Source: Dryocosmus kuriphilus (Eukaryota > Arthropoda > Insecta > Hymenoptera > Cynipidae). From it: a DNA stretch of 64,000 nt. The notes beneath the pieces are model-generated. The model made no database searches. It was given only the letters and a program-made list of their open reading frames with translations, and was not told the origin of the DNA. The DNA lies in NCBI GenBank assembly GCA_038277395.1, contig CM076189.1:237896653-237960652 (forward strand), read 5' to 3'. Below are positions 21,761 through 33,674 of the stretch, piece by piece. The translations under genes were made by a program, and so were the position numbers. Numbering within the stretch: the stretch's first letter is position 1; every line of letters begins with the position of its first letter.

Positions 21761-22258
21761 TTAAATTAATTTTTCGTCTTTATTTTGTAATTCCTGGATG
21801 TTCTGAATTTGCTGTCGAATTTCCTGGCTACATTCATACTGGAGTGCGTTGATTGTTACTAGCGTTTCTTTTCTTGTTTTCTTTCGAGTTTCTTCCACAT
21901 GTATCCTGCTTAGCATGTTTGCCATAATATTATTTTTGCCAGGAATGTGTTCTAGGGTGATTTGATAGTCTTGGATGGCTAAAATCCATCTGGTAAGTCG
22001 GGCATTACCGAACTTACAAGTCTTCAAGAATGTTAGTGCCATGTGATCCGTCCTACTAATTATCTGAGCTCCTAGTAAATATGTTCGAAATTTTTGCAGG
22101 GCCCAAACAATTGCTAATAGTTCTTTCTCTGTGGTGAAATATGTTAGTTCTGGTCCTTTCAAGGTTCGACTTGCCAGAGATATTAATTCTTTTTCTTGTT
22201 CGTCATTCATTTGATAGAGTACAGCTCCCAAGGCATGGCCACTAGCGTCGGTCTCCAA
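21761..22258 (-). pseudogene. Gypsy element 2 RNase H
   Basis: The core motifs are intact: METDASGHALGAVLY, YFTTEKELLAIVWALQKFR, ISRTDHMALTFL and PGKNNIMANMLSR. The sequence upstream (22259-22325) links it to RT through a frame change near 22320-22400. Past 21761 a stop intervenes before the integrase zinc domain. As in Gypsy element 1, a poorly conserved Gln/Glu/Lys-rich linker (EIRQQIQNIQELQ) joins RNase H to integrase. Confidence 0.85.
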
Positions 22259-22325
22259 ATAATATGGTCTACGTGGATCTGGAAAGTAGAGCAGAATTGA
22301 TTCACAAAATAGCCTCTTGGCTTTT

Positions 22326-23240
22326 TCAAAGGCCTTCTCCGCTTCCAGATTCCAATCCCAAGCAACTCCCTTTTTTATAAGCTTGAGCAGCGGGACAATC
22401 TCTGACGCGTGGTTGTGGTTTAAACTTAGAATAAAAGTTTATTGATCCTAAAAATCTTCGTAACTGTTTAATGTTTCGAGGTGCCGGGAAGCTCTGAATA
22501 CTTTCTATTTTCTCCGGATCTGGTTTGATTCCTTCCGTGGTGATTATGAAACCTAGAAACCTGGTTTCTTTCTTATAGAAGTGAGATTTCTCTAGATTCA
22601 AGGTCAAGTTGTTCTCTTGTAAGGCGTTTAGGATTTCCTCTAGGTGTTTTAAATGTTGCGTGTGAGACTCCGAAGTGATTAAGGTATCATCCACGAAAGA
22701 GATTATGTGCTCCCCGATTCCTTTCAATGCCTGGTCTAACCCTCTTACCAAGGCCGCTGTACTAGTTTTCAATCCAAACGGAACCACTTGAAATTCATAG
22801 ATTTTTCCTCGATACTGGAAGGCTGTATATTTTCTTGAATCCGGGTGTAAAGGCACCTGCCAGAAACTACTGATCATGTCCAAATTGGACATGATGTTCA
22901 TTCCTTTACATCTCTGAAATAGGATTTCAGTTGGCTCAGGACACTCCCAATCTTATATCAACAATTCATTCAGCTTCCGGGCGTCAAGACAGAGCCGTAC
23001 AGTTCCATCTTTTTTTAGTACCGGTACTATGGGATTTATATATGGACTTTGGGATCTTTGAGTGATCTTCATGTCCAACATCTTTTGTATTTCTGAGTCG
23101 ACCTGTTCACGGTATGCCATTGGTATCGGATAGCTGCGACTTATGAATGGTTGTCCATCTTTTACATGTAGCGTATGTTTATAGGATCTTAGCAGCCCAG
23201 GTTTTTTTTGAAATACTTTTTTATATTTAAAAAGTAGATC
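22326..23240 (-). pseudogene. Gypsy element 2 reverse transcriptase
   Basis: Palm motifs are in the open part (22326-22901): MSNLDMISSFWQVPLHPDS, FQVVPFGLKTSTAALVRGL, IISFVDDTLITSES with catalytic F-V-D-D, and RFLGFIITTEGIKPDPEKI. The N-terminal fingers lie at 22902-23240 with stop codons but are still readable: SPYINPIVPVLKKDG and RLCLDARKLNEL. A break in an A run near 23247-23253 separates this from the protease end. Confidence 0.87.
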
Positions 23241-23241
23241 C

Positions 23242-23899
23242 TTAAGTTTTTTTCTTTATATAGTTGTCAATTTCAGTGCATTCACGTAGTTTGTCCTCGA
23301 TCTCTTGCTGCGTCACATCTTCCTTCTCTCCTTCTGGTACTTCCATATGTGGGTGATCTTTCTTAATTTCGAAATTATTTAAATGGCTAAGGTTTTCGTT
23401 CCCCATTATGCTGCCTTCTTCCATAATTTTTATGCAAGGGGCTCCTTCTAAATAAGGGAATGTCATTAATTTAGTGTGTAAGTCTATTTTGGTTTTTAAT
23501 TGTTTTAACATATCAATTCCCAAAATGCATGGTCTTGCAAGTCTGGGGATAATGAGAAAAGGTATTTGAATGGTATTTCCCGGTAGTTGAATATCAGCTT
23601 AAATTTGTTTATTGAGCCTAATAGCTCGTCCGCCAATTGGTCCTTTGACTGCCACCCCAGATATAGGAAGTTTAGGATATTTTGTCGAACCTCTCCTTGT
23701 TATTATTGATGAATTCCTCTGATATGCAACTTACTTCTGCACCTGTGTCGACTAGGGCTTTAGTAAGGATCCCCCCCACTTGTAAATTTGCGATATAGCA
23801 TCGAGTTAATTCTTTTTTTTCCGTCTCCGTTTCTTCTTTTAACAGCTCTTCTCTAGTATTCTGCAACATGTGGGTGATGATTATAATATTGTCTGTCAC
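23242..23899 (-). pseudogene. Gypsy element 2 protease and linker
   Basis: The frame at 23672-23899 contains VGGILTKALVDTGAE followed by VSCISEEF, an intact retropepsin-like Asp-Thr-Gly. A frame change leads to the C-terminal part, MGIDMLKQLKTKIDLHTKLM (from 23523), and an acidic linker down to 23242. The order and spacing match Gypsy element 1, where the active-site Gly is lost. Confidence 0.83.
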
Positions 23900-23928
23900 G
23901 CCTTCTTCCTCACCCTCATCGACGATGT

Positions 23929-25237
23929 TTATTCGCGTGACAGATTCCCGTTTCCCGATTCGGGTTCTTCTACTATTTCTTGGGCGTTTTCTTCTTCAAT
24001 CTCCATGTTTCTCACACCATATGGTTGTTGAGAATTCCTTTCAGGTGGGTTGCTGTTCCACTGACCTCCTTGCCCCCCTGTTCCATGGAATTTTCTTGAC
24101 ATGTCACTTCCTCTTGGAAAGTTGGGTGTTCCTGATGTTCCATTGTTCCATTTGCCATAATTATTGGATGTCTGCTGATTTTTATAGTCCTGCCCCCCAT
24201 TCTGATAATTCCGCCAAGATCCTGGTTGGGGTTGCGACGCCTGAGGTATATACTGATTCTGATATTCCAATTTAGTATTTTTTACATTTACTATTGTATT
24301 GGTTGTACCAATCCTGTCAAAGTCTTCCAGTAATTTGATTAAACTTTCAAATGTGTCGACTCCCCTTCCTACAATGGCATATTTGATCTCTTCTCCAAAA
24401 TGGCGGGCAAATTTCTGAGTTATTTCTAGGCAACTCAAAGGTGGTTGTAGCTCTCGTACCTCAGCATATAATTTGGTGGCATATTCGGCTCTGGATCCAT
24501 CCTTCTCTTGATTGTATATCCCGAACTCCAGACGTTTTTTGATGTCATGCTGGGTATACTCGTTCCAGTATCTATTCCTGAATTTTTCAAGGAACCCCTC
24601 GAAGCTGGTGGTATCATTCTTTATAATCTGCCACCAATCTCCAGAGATCCTGTCAACGATCTCTCCAAAAGGTATCCAATATCCTGGTTCCTTGGCTCGA
24701 CTGCCCTCCAATATTGTTGGATTTGATTTAGGTATTTTATTGGGCTACCCTGACCGCTGAATTCTGGTAGAATGTAATTTATATTTGTTCCTCGAAAATC
24801 GTTTCTCCTTCCGGTCTCCTTTCTTTTTCACTTATTATTTCATTGAGTTTATTTTTTTGGGCTCCAAATAAATTTATTTGTGTTTCCATCTGATTGCTCC
24901 TCTCTTCTAGATTTTGTGTGGCGTTGTCGATTCTTTCCAGTGATCTTGTCACATTGGTTTGTAAAGTGTTTATCTTCTTTTGAATTTCTTTTTCTCTGGT
25001 ATTTTCTAGTTTCTCCTTCTCTCGTTTCTCTTCCTCTATTCTTTTATGGACTCTGTCTTCTAATTCATGCAGTTTATTTTCCATTTTTCTCCACATTTGT
25101 TCAAGGTTTATTGTTTCTTGCTCCCTTTCTTCTCTCATACATCTCTCTTCTTCTTTGTCTGTGATTGTCTTGTCTAGTTCCATTTTGTTTCTTTCCTTTT
25201 CTATCCTTTTCATTGATCTTAGGTTATGTTTTCTCAT
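23929..25237 (-). pseudogene. Gypsy element 2 gag
   Basis: The frame at 24779-25237 starts at an ATG and encodes a long Glu/Lys/Arg-rich coiled coil (KLHELEDRVHKRIEEEKREK). A frame change near 24790 leads to INYILPEFSGQGSPIKYL, and a second, near 24640-24660, to the remaining capsid-like region (23929-24711) with DWWQIIKNDT, RNRYWNEYTQHDIKKRLEFG and EIKYAIVGRGVDTFESL. The tail is Gly/Asn/Gln-rich with no zinc knuckle and ends in RNMEIEEEN. The length fits Gypsy element 1. Confidence 0.86.
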
Positions 25238-25277
25238 TACACTTTTGTTATCTTAATTTATTTTAGGTCTTGTACCC

Positions 25278-25445
25278 CTATTGGTTGTTTTTTCTACTTG
25301 TTGGTGGCGGTAGGCTCTTCTGAATGAATTCTTTTCTCCCTAGCAATCTGTCTAAGGCTTCTTGTACCTGTCTTGCTTCTGAAAGTTTTCTTTCTGCTAT
25401 CCTTTTTTTTATATGTTCTGGTATCTCTCTTTTTTGACTATACAT
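25278..25445 (-). CDS. Small pre-gag frame (ORF0), 55 aa, Gypsy element 2
   Basis: It runs from the ATG complementary to 25443-25445 to TAG at 25278-25280, 40 bases ahead of gag. The product is basic. Its core QEALDRLLGRKEF, then PPPTSRKN, is shared with the 77-residue frame of Gypsy element 1 (QEALDRLMGRKEF, PPPTSKKN). Element 1 extends further at the C-terminus. No domain is recognised. Confidence 0.7.
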   Translation of the reverse strand: MYSQKREIPEHIKKRIAERKLSEARQVQEALDRLLGRKEFIQKSLPPPTSRKNNQ

Positions 25446-25548
25446 TTCTTTACAATTATTATTATTATTATTCTTACATTTTTTATTTATTTATTTATTG
25501 TATAAAATAACAGGTAAAAAAAAAATCTTCTTCTTTTTTATACTTTCT

Positions 25549-25571
25549 GTGCCCCACACGTTGTTGCGCCA
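25549..25571 (-). other. Primer-binding site of Gypsy element 2
   Basis: On the minus strand TGGCGCAACAACGTGTGGGG begins three to four bases inside the 5' LTR. It resembles the tRNA-Lys site of Gypsy element 1 with small insertions. The tRNA assignment is tentative. Confidence 0.6.
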
Positions 25572-25574
25572 AAA

Positions 25575-26662
25575 TGTAACCTTTTACCTGTAGGGATAAA
25601 ATGATTATAAAATTGGGATCGCACAGAAGAAAGAATAAGATTCTTTGTAAGAATTAATACTACAGTTTATTCAAAGAAATACTTTAGATTGGTATAGTAT
25701 ACAGAGACTGCTTTTAAAATAGTGCTAAGACGCTCTTAATTTTTATAATAATAGATTTCTATTCTTATCAACAATTTATCATTCAAACTAAAATAAATCC
25801 ATTTATCTCCTTTTTCTTTACTCATTACATTTCTCACAAACTCCTTCAACAAATATTCTTATTCTACTGCTAATTATTATTTGTCTGCTTTCTAAATGCT
25901 ATTCCGCTGTTATTACACATATTTTTTATTAATACATATTTAGCATAATGCTTTTTATTAACAACCAGTATTGACATAAAACTTATCGCATTCTAAAATA
26001 GTTATACCCCTAAAGGTGAACCCCAGGAAAGGAGAGGAAGATATTTCTCTTTATTTCACTCAAAATCTTTATTTAAATTTCTTGCTTTCAGAAAATAAAT
26101 GCTAGAAAGATTCCCAGCAGATACCAAGAGTGGACCCTTGGAACCCTGTGCCTCTTCTGAACATTCAATTGCTGAGGATAAGTTCAACGTTCTATCCCTT
26201 TGTATTAGCGATTAGTGCATGACAGACATAAGCAGTATGACTACTTACTCCCCAGGCTCATAATCCTTAACGCAAAGACCAGAAACCTCGGCTTCGAGGG
26301 CAAACCAACTTTCCAGAAGTCTTTGGCTAGGGTATACCCTCCACTAGCGAAATCCTTCTTGGATAGCTTTGAGCAACAGTAGTCGTGGCAGCGCTAAAGA
26401 GTGGACTCTCTAGTCCCCACGAGCTTCTGTAGCTGCTGAGGCTTGCGACTCGCTGGCGAGTCGCCGAATCGTGACTTCTTCCCGCGAGACCTGCTTATAT
26501 GGGCCACGCGAGAAAAAGTCCCAGCATCTTCCTCCTTCCTGCGTGGGTGGGAGATCCCAGGCATGCTCCGTAGCTTTTTTCTTTCTACCCTGTAGGATCT
26601 CTCTGCCTCGCTACTTCCATGCGAGAGTGGTTGCTCACTGGCAGGCTATTAAACTCCCGGGT

Positions 26663-26665
<3 letters not shown>
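25575..26665 (-). repeat. Gypsy element 2, 5' LTR (right on the plus strand)
   Basis: Nearly identical to 18083-19170; differences include ATCTTTA/ACCTGTA near the start and a few extra T near 25920. The last base before the TA tract differs from the other LTR (GGTTAC rather than GGTTACA). Confidence 0.94.

Positions 26666-26692
<27 letters not shown>
26666..26692. repeat. (TA)n tract, right flank of Gypsy element 2
   Basis: Continuation of the dinucleotide tract found at 9538-9563 and 18073-18082. The outer copy supplies the target duplication of the second insertion. Confidence 0.8.
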
Positions 26693-26701
<9 letters not shown>

Positions 26702-27400
26702 CTATAATTACATTAAAACTAATTATATTCCGGAAGGAAACAACTTTATTTTTGTTTGTCAATAAACATTCGGATATCATTCCTCAGTTCTTTTATTTGA
26801 ATTTCAAATTGAGAATGCAAAAATCCGAGTATTTTAGTGTTCAAATTCATGTTTGTCATACTAAAATTTTAGACTACTTGGCATGGAATGGGTCTATATC
26901 ACTCTAAACGAGAAATGGCATGCTGGGCATGCTCAAAGTGATGCATTAATTGTAAAAGTAACCTCAACGCGAAATACATAAGACATATAGACAAGTTGTA
27001 AATATGAAACATTAACTTAACCTCAAAAGCAAAATACATCACATATCCTCTTTATTTGTTTGACTCTGTTTATAGGTTGGAATTGTGAAAAATAATAAGA
27101 ATGCGTGTTTATGTTTTTTTATTTCACATAGGCAAGTGACAATTTTGAATATATTAAATTAACCTCAAAAACAAATACATACAAAACAAAACATAAATTG
27201 TATATTTCTGAATTTGATAGGCAGAAACGCTTATCTACACCTCCTTTCTAGAAATAATCGATTAGACCCGATTTGAAATGATTAACGCGATCGACAGTTG
27301 AATCGTTTTAAATTGTTTTTAATCGAAACATGCACTGAACCTAAGTATCAATTGCTCCCAATCGGATTGAATTGCGTGAACGAATATGCGCATTTGAACA
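26693..27400. other. No gene seen
   Basis: AT-rich DNA without a supported frame, RNA gene or transposon terminus. Confidence 0.5.
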
Positions 27401-27419
27401 AAATCAACCCCCTGGCTCT

Positions 27420-28070
27420 TCGTGTTGAAAGCGTCACAAGTCTTGATCAGCGGCCACGGTGACGCTAGAGCTGCGACTGGCCCTGAAGTAGTAAAAATAC
27501 ACGGGAGAAATGTGAAAAATTGTATTTAAGCGTATAAAAAACTGTTTTCCACTTTTCTTTTGTATATTTTCGGGAATAATAAAAGATTTTGCTTCATTTA
27601 GAAAAAAAGTGATAATGGTGAAGTGTGTCGTCGTGAATTGTAATTCGGGATATGCGTCTTACTCCGAGAAACGTCGTATTTTTTTGCCTCCTTTGCTAAA
27701 CGTTGCAATCGAAGCAATATGTTCCAATTAATTGTAAATGAGGTGACAGAGCATCAACTTGAATTTCCTTGCTCTGAGCATGCTAAAGATGTTCACACGT
27801 ACTTGATCACTTTTTATTTGCAACATAAAATGCGCCAAATCGCGAAGATTAAGGTGTTTGAGGCAAAAAAAAAACCAATGCTAAGAAAAAAAGCAGCAAA
27901 GTTAGTTGCTACTTAAAAAAAGTACTCCTATACAAACAGTCTGTGATTTTAAAGTACACTCCATGTGTTATATGTATATTGTTTGTAAAAAATACAGATT
28001 TTATTATTTGTTGTTTTTCAATAGTTGTTACAATGTAAAGTATAAATTGTTATTTTTCATTCATTTATGT
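27420..28070 (+). mobile_element. THAP-type DNA transposon relic, copy A
   Basis: An internally deleted derivative. It shares its left part (27470-27640) and right part (27760-28000) with copy B at 30030-30423 plus 33683-33790. The start ATG at 27614 reads MVKCVVVNCNSGYASYSEKR, the beginning of a THAP zinc finger (Cys-X4-Cys), and stops about 38 codons later. A separate frame at 27719-27916 reads HTYLITFYLQHKMRQIAKIK, matching a similar stretch of copy B. No catalytic domain remains. Confidence 0.6.
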
Positions 28071-28099
28071 AACATAAATTAACAGTAAATATTTTCAAT

Positions 28100-28740
28100 C
28101 CTCAATACTGTTTTTATAATTCTTTCATTTGATCACCATCAAAAACGATTGTTTCTCTTTGAAACGATCATATAAAAATACCAGGTTTCAGTCTTTAAAA
28201 TATTTTAAACTTCACGATTTCTTTGGCTCTATTATTTATCTAATATCTCAAATATTCTTCTGTACTCAGCACTTCATTGGTCAATCCCCCGTTCCAATTC
28301 GATAATTGATATCGACAACGTCGCATTATAAACAGTACACCATTTTCGTTTAGAACGGTCAAGAGCCAATCTCGAGAATACCGAAATCGCTCGAAAAATG
28401 TTGGTGCACCAAATAACCGCTCTAAAATTTTAGCATACTAAAAAAATTAGATTGGTCTCGAGAATAGCACCCAAATCAATTTATCGGGAAAACTATATTT
28501 ATTTGAACGTTAAATGTCAATAAAAATTGAAAGAGTAACAATAAAGTTGATCCCTCGACTTTTTCGTTTCAACGCAAGAATGAGTATTCTCTTTGAGGAC
28601 TCCGGCTCGAGAAACCCACGTGAATTGTAAATAATGTTAAGAAACAAATAATTTATTTATTAACGGATAAACAGTATTGAATTTATTTGTATAAAGGTGA
28701 AGGTAAATTTAAACAAAACACTAAACTTCAAGTTAATTCT
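28100..28740. other. No gene seen
   Basis: AT-rich DNA between two mobile elements; no coding frame or repeat that I can support. Confidence 0.5.
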
Positions 28741-29774
28741 ATTCGCCCTGTCGAGGCCAGCATCAGCGCCGGCCTAGTGGCCAAAATGTGAAATGTCTTA
28801 TGTTTGGTAAACAGCAGCTGATCCTATGCTTTTTACATAGGAGTGAGACGAGTTTTCTTTATAAATTTCGTAATTTTAAGGAAAAAAGTTATGTTAAGTC
28901 AAGAAAAATATTTTATCAGTTTACCCGATATTATTGAGTACATTGGAAATGGTGTGAGGTCATCGTCATATGTAGAAGGTGAAAAAGTTTTTAAAGCCAT
29001 AATTATGTGATGTATTGCGGTGTTGAAAATCGTGTCAATGATGAAATTAAAATAATGGCTTTGTGTTTGCAATCAACCACACCACTAGAAAAGCCTCATG
29101 AACTTAAAGTTCTATTGAAAAACAATAAATTAACAAATGTACGTTATTTTTGTGTAGCTGGAGCTGGGGGCACATGCAAACATAGCGTATAATAGTATTA
29201 ATAAAATGAAACAGGTTAGTTTGTTAAACTTAATTTTTGTAATAAAAAGATTGTAAAATATATATTAAAGTAATATTACTACAAATATGAATTATTACTT
29301 TTAAGAATTCCTGCTACACTACGTTTATATAATAATACTGCTACGCTATGTTTGCATGTGCCCCCAGCTCCAGCTACACAAGAACAACGTACACTTGTTA
29401 ATTTATTGTTTTTCAATAGAACTTTAAGTTCATGAGGCTTTTCTTGTGATGTGGTTGATTGGAAATACAAAGCCATTATTTTAATTTCATCATTAACACG
29501 ATTTTCAACACGGCAATATGATTGGCTTTAAAAACTTTTTCACCTTCTACATATGACCTCACACCATTTCCAATATACTCAATAATATCGGGTAAAATGA
29601 TAAAATATTTTTCTTGACTTAACATAACTTTTTTTTCTTAAAATTACGAAATTTATAAAGAAAAGTCGTCTCACTCCTATGTAAAAAGCATAGGATCAGC
29701 TGTTGTTTACCAACCATAAGGCATTTTACATTTTGGCCACTAGGTCGGCGCTGATGCTGGTCTCGCAAGGCGAG
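28741..29774. mobile_element. 1.03-kb foldback element carrying a SWIM gene fragment in each arm
   Basis: The left arm (28741-29190) and right arm (29333-29774) are inverted copies separated by about 140 bases. Outer ends share CCAGCATCAGCGCCG and CTAGTGGCCAAAATG. Each arm holds the same protein-coding fragment: MLSQEKYFISLPDIIEYIGN, then about 60 codons later KPHELKVLLKNNKL and a Cys-X-Cys...Cys-X-His signature (CSCVAGAGGTCKHS in the right arm, FCVAGAGGTCKHS in the left). That is a SWIM-type zinc finger as found in transposon-associated insect proteins. The right arm extends further into AVLLYKRS. Each arm has its own frameshifts, so neither encodes a protein. Confidence 0.78.
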
Positions 29775-30010
29775 TTATATTCTGGTTATATTCTGTGTCT
29801 TCAATAAATCGAAACTTTACAAGTTCAAATTTTATATTTGAGAGAAAACGCAGACTAATGAGAATGAGAGTTGAGATTACAATTTTACAGAAAAATGTGT
29901 TGAATTTTGTATAATGTAGTGCTAGAAGAAAGTAATTACGGCTCATAAAAATATCAAATGCTTTTATAGTGATCATCTACAAGTTGAGCAACAAGAACAC
30001 GGGACGACGA
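29775..30010. other. Short unassigned interval
   Basis: Between the foldback and THAP copy B; no gene or repeat seen. Confidence 0.4.
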
Positions 30011-30201
30011 CATCATAAATTCAGACCAACCGGCCATGGTGGTGCTGGAGGTACAACTGGCCCTGAAGTTGTAAAAATAGATGGAAGAAATGTGAACAAA
30101 TTTGTTTGAGAGTATAAAAAACGGGTTTCGCCCTTTTTTTTTTTTGTATATTTCCGGAAAGAATAAAAATTTTCGCTTGATCTAGAAAAAAAAAAGTTAA
30201 A

Positions 30202-30417
30202 ATGATGAAGTGTTTTGTCGTGAATTGCAATTCGGGATATGCGTCTTGCTCCGAGAGTCTTGCTCACGCGTACTTGATCGCTTTTTATTTGCAAAATGGA
30301 ATGCGCCAATTCGCGAAGATTAAGATTTTAGAGACGAAAAAAACTAACGCTGAGAAAAACAGCATCAAAGTTAGTTCCTACTTGAAAAAAAAGTATACCT
30401 ATGCAAACAGTCTGTGA
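30202..30417 (+). pseudogene. Internally deleted THAP-element frame, 71 codons
   Basis: The ATG at 30202 starts MKCFVVNCNSGYAS after one extra Met, the front of a THAP zinc finger with its first two cysteines. The frame then jumps to YLIAFYLQNGMRQFAKIKIL and a lysine-rich tail. Copy A has extra sequence at the junction, so copy B is the more deleted one. The rest of the THAP fold and any catalytic domain are missing. A short product could be made, but nothing shows that it is. Confidence 0.5.
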
Positions 30418-30423
30418 TTTTAA

Positions 30424-33400
30424 CAGTGGCGGACTAAGGGGGGCGGAGGGGGCGGCCCGCCCCAGGCCAGTGGTCCTGGGGGGCCTCTAAATCTCAAGAA
30501 GTTCTTTTAATCAAATCCCAAATAAGGCTGAAAAATATGCTCAGTAAGTAAGTAAAAGGCAGTTTGAAGTTGGAAGCCCCGTAAATACAAACACAAAACA
30601 GCTTATACCGATGATTTATAATTTTAAAATTAAAATGGTATACAATTTAACTTACATTTTTAATTTTGTACCTATGGGTACAAAATTAAAACTACTTCTA
30701 CTGCTATCTATATTTACAATATCTATTCAGCCGATATACACCGATTGCTGAGTATATAGACCTCTTGATTACTACGCCATACAGTAAACTCGGTTTCAGT
30801 TTCATTTATTTCACACTCTGTAAATTTCTCTGCTCTCATCGGGCCTTTGCAAAAAGTTATGGTTATAGGTATAATTGATTTTATGAATAATTAAAAAATT
30901 CAACTAGAGTAGTTTTTTGGATTTAAGAAGGTACCTTACTGTTTTACCAACTGTAGGTCTTTATCCAAATACCTTTCCGATCGTAAAGAAAAGAAAGATG
31001 GCCAAACTGTTGAATCTGGCTCCAATGTACAAATAATTGATGTTGAGACTACAAATATAGGTGATAAGTTTGATGAAGATCTCGACGTAAGTGACATTGA
31101 AAAACAAGATGATAAAACTAGTAATGATGAGAAAATTCCTGAGAAAAAACATGTCTCTAATGTTTCTAACTTAGTTTTTTTTCATCCAATGATACTACAT
31201 ATTGACGAATACCTGTTCCAGAGCATACCAGAATTTCGATTGTCGAACAGGGTAGTGAAATATATCAAAATAAGGAGGGACCTTTTAAATCTATGGCAGG
31301 ACCAATTGAAAACACTAAGGAAAAACAGCGTTGTTTAACTTCGTCGTCGTTTTACTCACATTTAAGCGAGACTAAATATTTAAGGAAATGGATGCTCTAC
31401 TCACCATCAACAAAGAAAATGTATTGTTATTGCTGCCAGTTATTTGCATCTGAGAGTGAAAATAACATTAATGAATTGATATCTGGCTTCTGTCAACGGA
31501 AGAAATTGAATCCGAGGGTATCACAGCTTATGAATCATCGCCTGAACATCTATCAAATTTAGAAAAATAGAAAACATTGACTATGGGCTTGAAACTTAAT
31601 AAAACCATTGATAAAGATAATCTGAAAATTATTAAGGATGAAAACAAGAACTGGAGAAACCTTTTACATCGCCTTTTTGTTATAACACTATTTTGAGCCC
31701 ATCTAGACCTTGCTTTCCGCGGTCATCGTGAAGATGTTACTTCAGAAAACAGGGAAAATTTCTTAGGATTGTTGCAAATAATAGCGAAATATGATCCATT
31801 GTTGAAAGAGCATTGTTTAAAACTTGAATAGTCCGCTGGCTGGTCAAAGATAGTACCTTTTTACTTGTCAAAAGGTATACAAAATGAATTTATTTTTGTT
31901 TGGGTGAACACGTAAAGCAAAAACTATTGCAGATATAAAAAAGGCTAAGTGTTACGGAATCATTTTTGGCAGCACTCCCGATGAAAGTAAAACAGACCAA
32001 ATGAGTCAAATCAATAGATACGTGGTTCATGTAGAAGATGACATTGTGGAGGTTCGAAAATCTTTCTTAGGTTTTTCTTTGTATCTGGAAAAACTGCAGA
32101 GGATATGTCCAAAGACATTCAGCAGAAGCTGGAAAAAGATGGGATGGATATTGCCTTGTGCAGTGCTCAAGGTTATGACAATGCCGCATCAATATCAGGT
32201 ATACATGGAGGATTGCAACGAAAAATCCGAGAAGTCAATCCAAAAGCTCTGCTCAATCCATGTGTCAATCATTCCTTGAATCTAACGTCACATGTTTTGG
32301 AACTGTAGAGAAGTTATATATTCATTCGTCCCGTCATCGACACGGAGATAGGAATTACTTAAAGAGAAAACAGGAACAAATTTAAAACGTTTATCTAATA
32401 CTCTCTGGAGCGCTCATTACGTTTCAGTAAAAGTCGTAAAAGAAAATGTGAAAACAATTGTGAGTACCTCGGAAAATATGCAAGAACCATCAAAAGCAAA
32501 CCTTGATATCAGATCAGCAGCAAGCTTGCTTCTGCCAGCTATATGTGATTTTACCTTTTTGACCTACATCAAATTTTGGCACAGGATAATGAAGGAAGTC
32601 AATTTAGTCCAAAAATATCTAGTCTCCAAAAATGACGTTGGATAAAGGACAAACCAAACTAAAAGCCCTGACTGAGTATTAAGTGACTGAACGAATCACG
32701 ATTATAGACACAACTGTTACTTTTGGCACTAAAAAATGCAATGATATGGAAATTAACATCGAGGGTTGAGGATGAAGAAGGATAAAAAACAATTCCGGGT
32801 GAACCAGCTCGTGATGCTGGATTATCAATTCAAAAAGAAGGACGTCGATCAATGTTTGAATGCATAGACCGATTTATACAAGAATTTTCGCAACGATACA
32901 CGACCATGAAAAAATCAACAAAATTATCCAAATTGTCGAAACAAAGTTTATGCTAGAAGCTTCGGACGATGCTCTGGCTGTAGCACTGGACAATCTGGTA
33001 CAAATTTACGATCAGTTTGATAAGGAGCAGATGCTGCAAGAAACAAAAATGAATCGCAGGCATCTGCTTGCCACCGATACGAGTGTAGACGTTGCTGACA
33101 GATGGACAGCCCAAGAAACCCTTCAATTTATAATAAAACGGGACTTCAGTGAATCATTACCTTGTACATCACTTATACTTCAATACCTCTTGATCATTTG
33201 CGTCTCAGTTGCATCATGTGAGAGAAGTTTTTCGAAACTTAAACTAATAAAAAATTATCTTCGATCTACAATGAATCAAGAGCGACTTGTCAATCTGTCC
33301 ATGCTTTCAAATGAAAGCAAAGTTTCAAAGGAAATATGTAGATTTCACTGAAGTTATTGAGGAGTTCAGTAAAATGAAGTCAGGAAAATATGTTAAATAG

Positions 33401-33674
33401 CTACTTAGAGCAAATAAAAACTATATATTGTTTGTTGCTGATTCGTATTCTAACTTGCTCACCCATAGCTATATGCTATATGTATGTAAGTAAATTACAA
33501 TTATTTGTTCGATCTTAGCGTAGACATATAATATAAATACTCAAATTTTTGCATCAATAATATTAATTTTTTACAAAATGTAGGTACCTACTCTAAAAAT
33601 ACATCAACTTTTAAGAGCAGGGGCCTCATTTAGTTTTGCCGCCCCTGGCCTCTGACAGGCTTAGTCCGCCACCG
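30424..33674 (+). mobile_element. hAT DNA transposon, 3.25 kb
   Basis: The termini are CAGTGGCGGACTAAG at the left and CTTAGTCCGCCACCG at the right, inverted repeats with one mismatch in the first 15. The flanking 8-base duplication GATTTTAA (30416-30423) / GATCTTAA (33675-33682) has one mismatch. Length, TSD size and the transposase relic inside all fit hAT. Another member of the family, with the same CAGTGGCGGA terminus, is at 46172-47999. Confidence 0.92.
30990..33360 (+). pseudogene. hAT transposase with TTF-type zinc finger, many breaks
   Basis: Fragments in order: an acidic N-terminus; a TTF-type region at 31293-31562 (YLRKWMLYSPSTKKMYCYCC then QLFASES); the DUF4371-like catalytic region at about 31960-32308 (GIIFGSTPDES-like, ALCSAQGYDNAASISGIHGG and NPCVNHSLNLTSH); a middle piece at 32448-32645; and the C-terminal dimerisation domain at 32860-33351 (SVASCERSFSKLKLIKNYLR). 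At least five frame changes or stops separate them. This architecture matches ZMYM-type hAT transposases of about 750-850 residues. Confidence 0.85.

Larger units (their letters stand above)
18083..26665 (-). mobile_element. Gypsy element 2, full length, young LTRs
   Basis: Direct LTRs (18083-19170 and 25575-26665) with ends TGTAACC and GGTTAC flank a minus-strand interior in the order ORF0, gag, protease, RT, RNase H, integrase, ORF3. About eight differences separate the LTRs over 1088 bases. Both outer flanks are TA repeats, consistent with insertion into the same tract as Gypsy element 1. Despite the young LTRs, gag and pol contain several frame breaks. Some may be sequence errors, or the copy may have been mobilised in trans. 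Confidence 0.94.
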
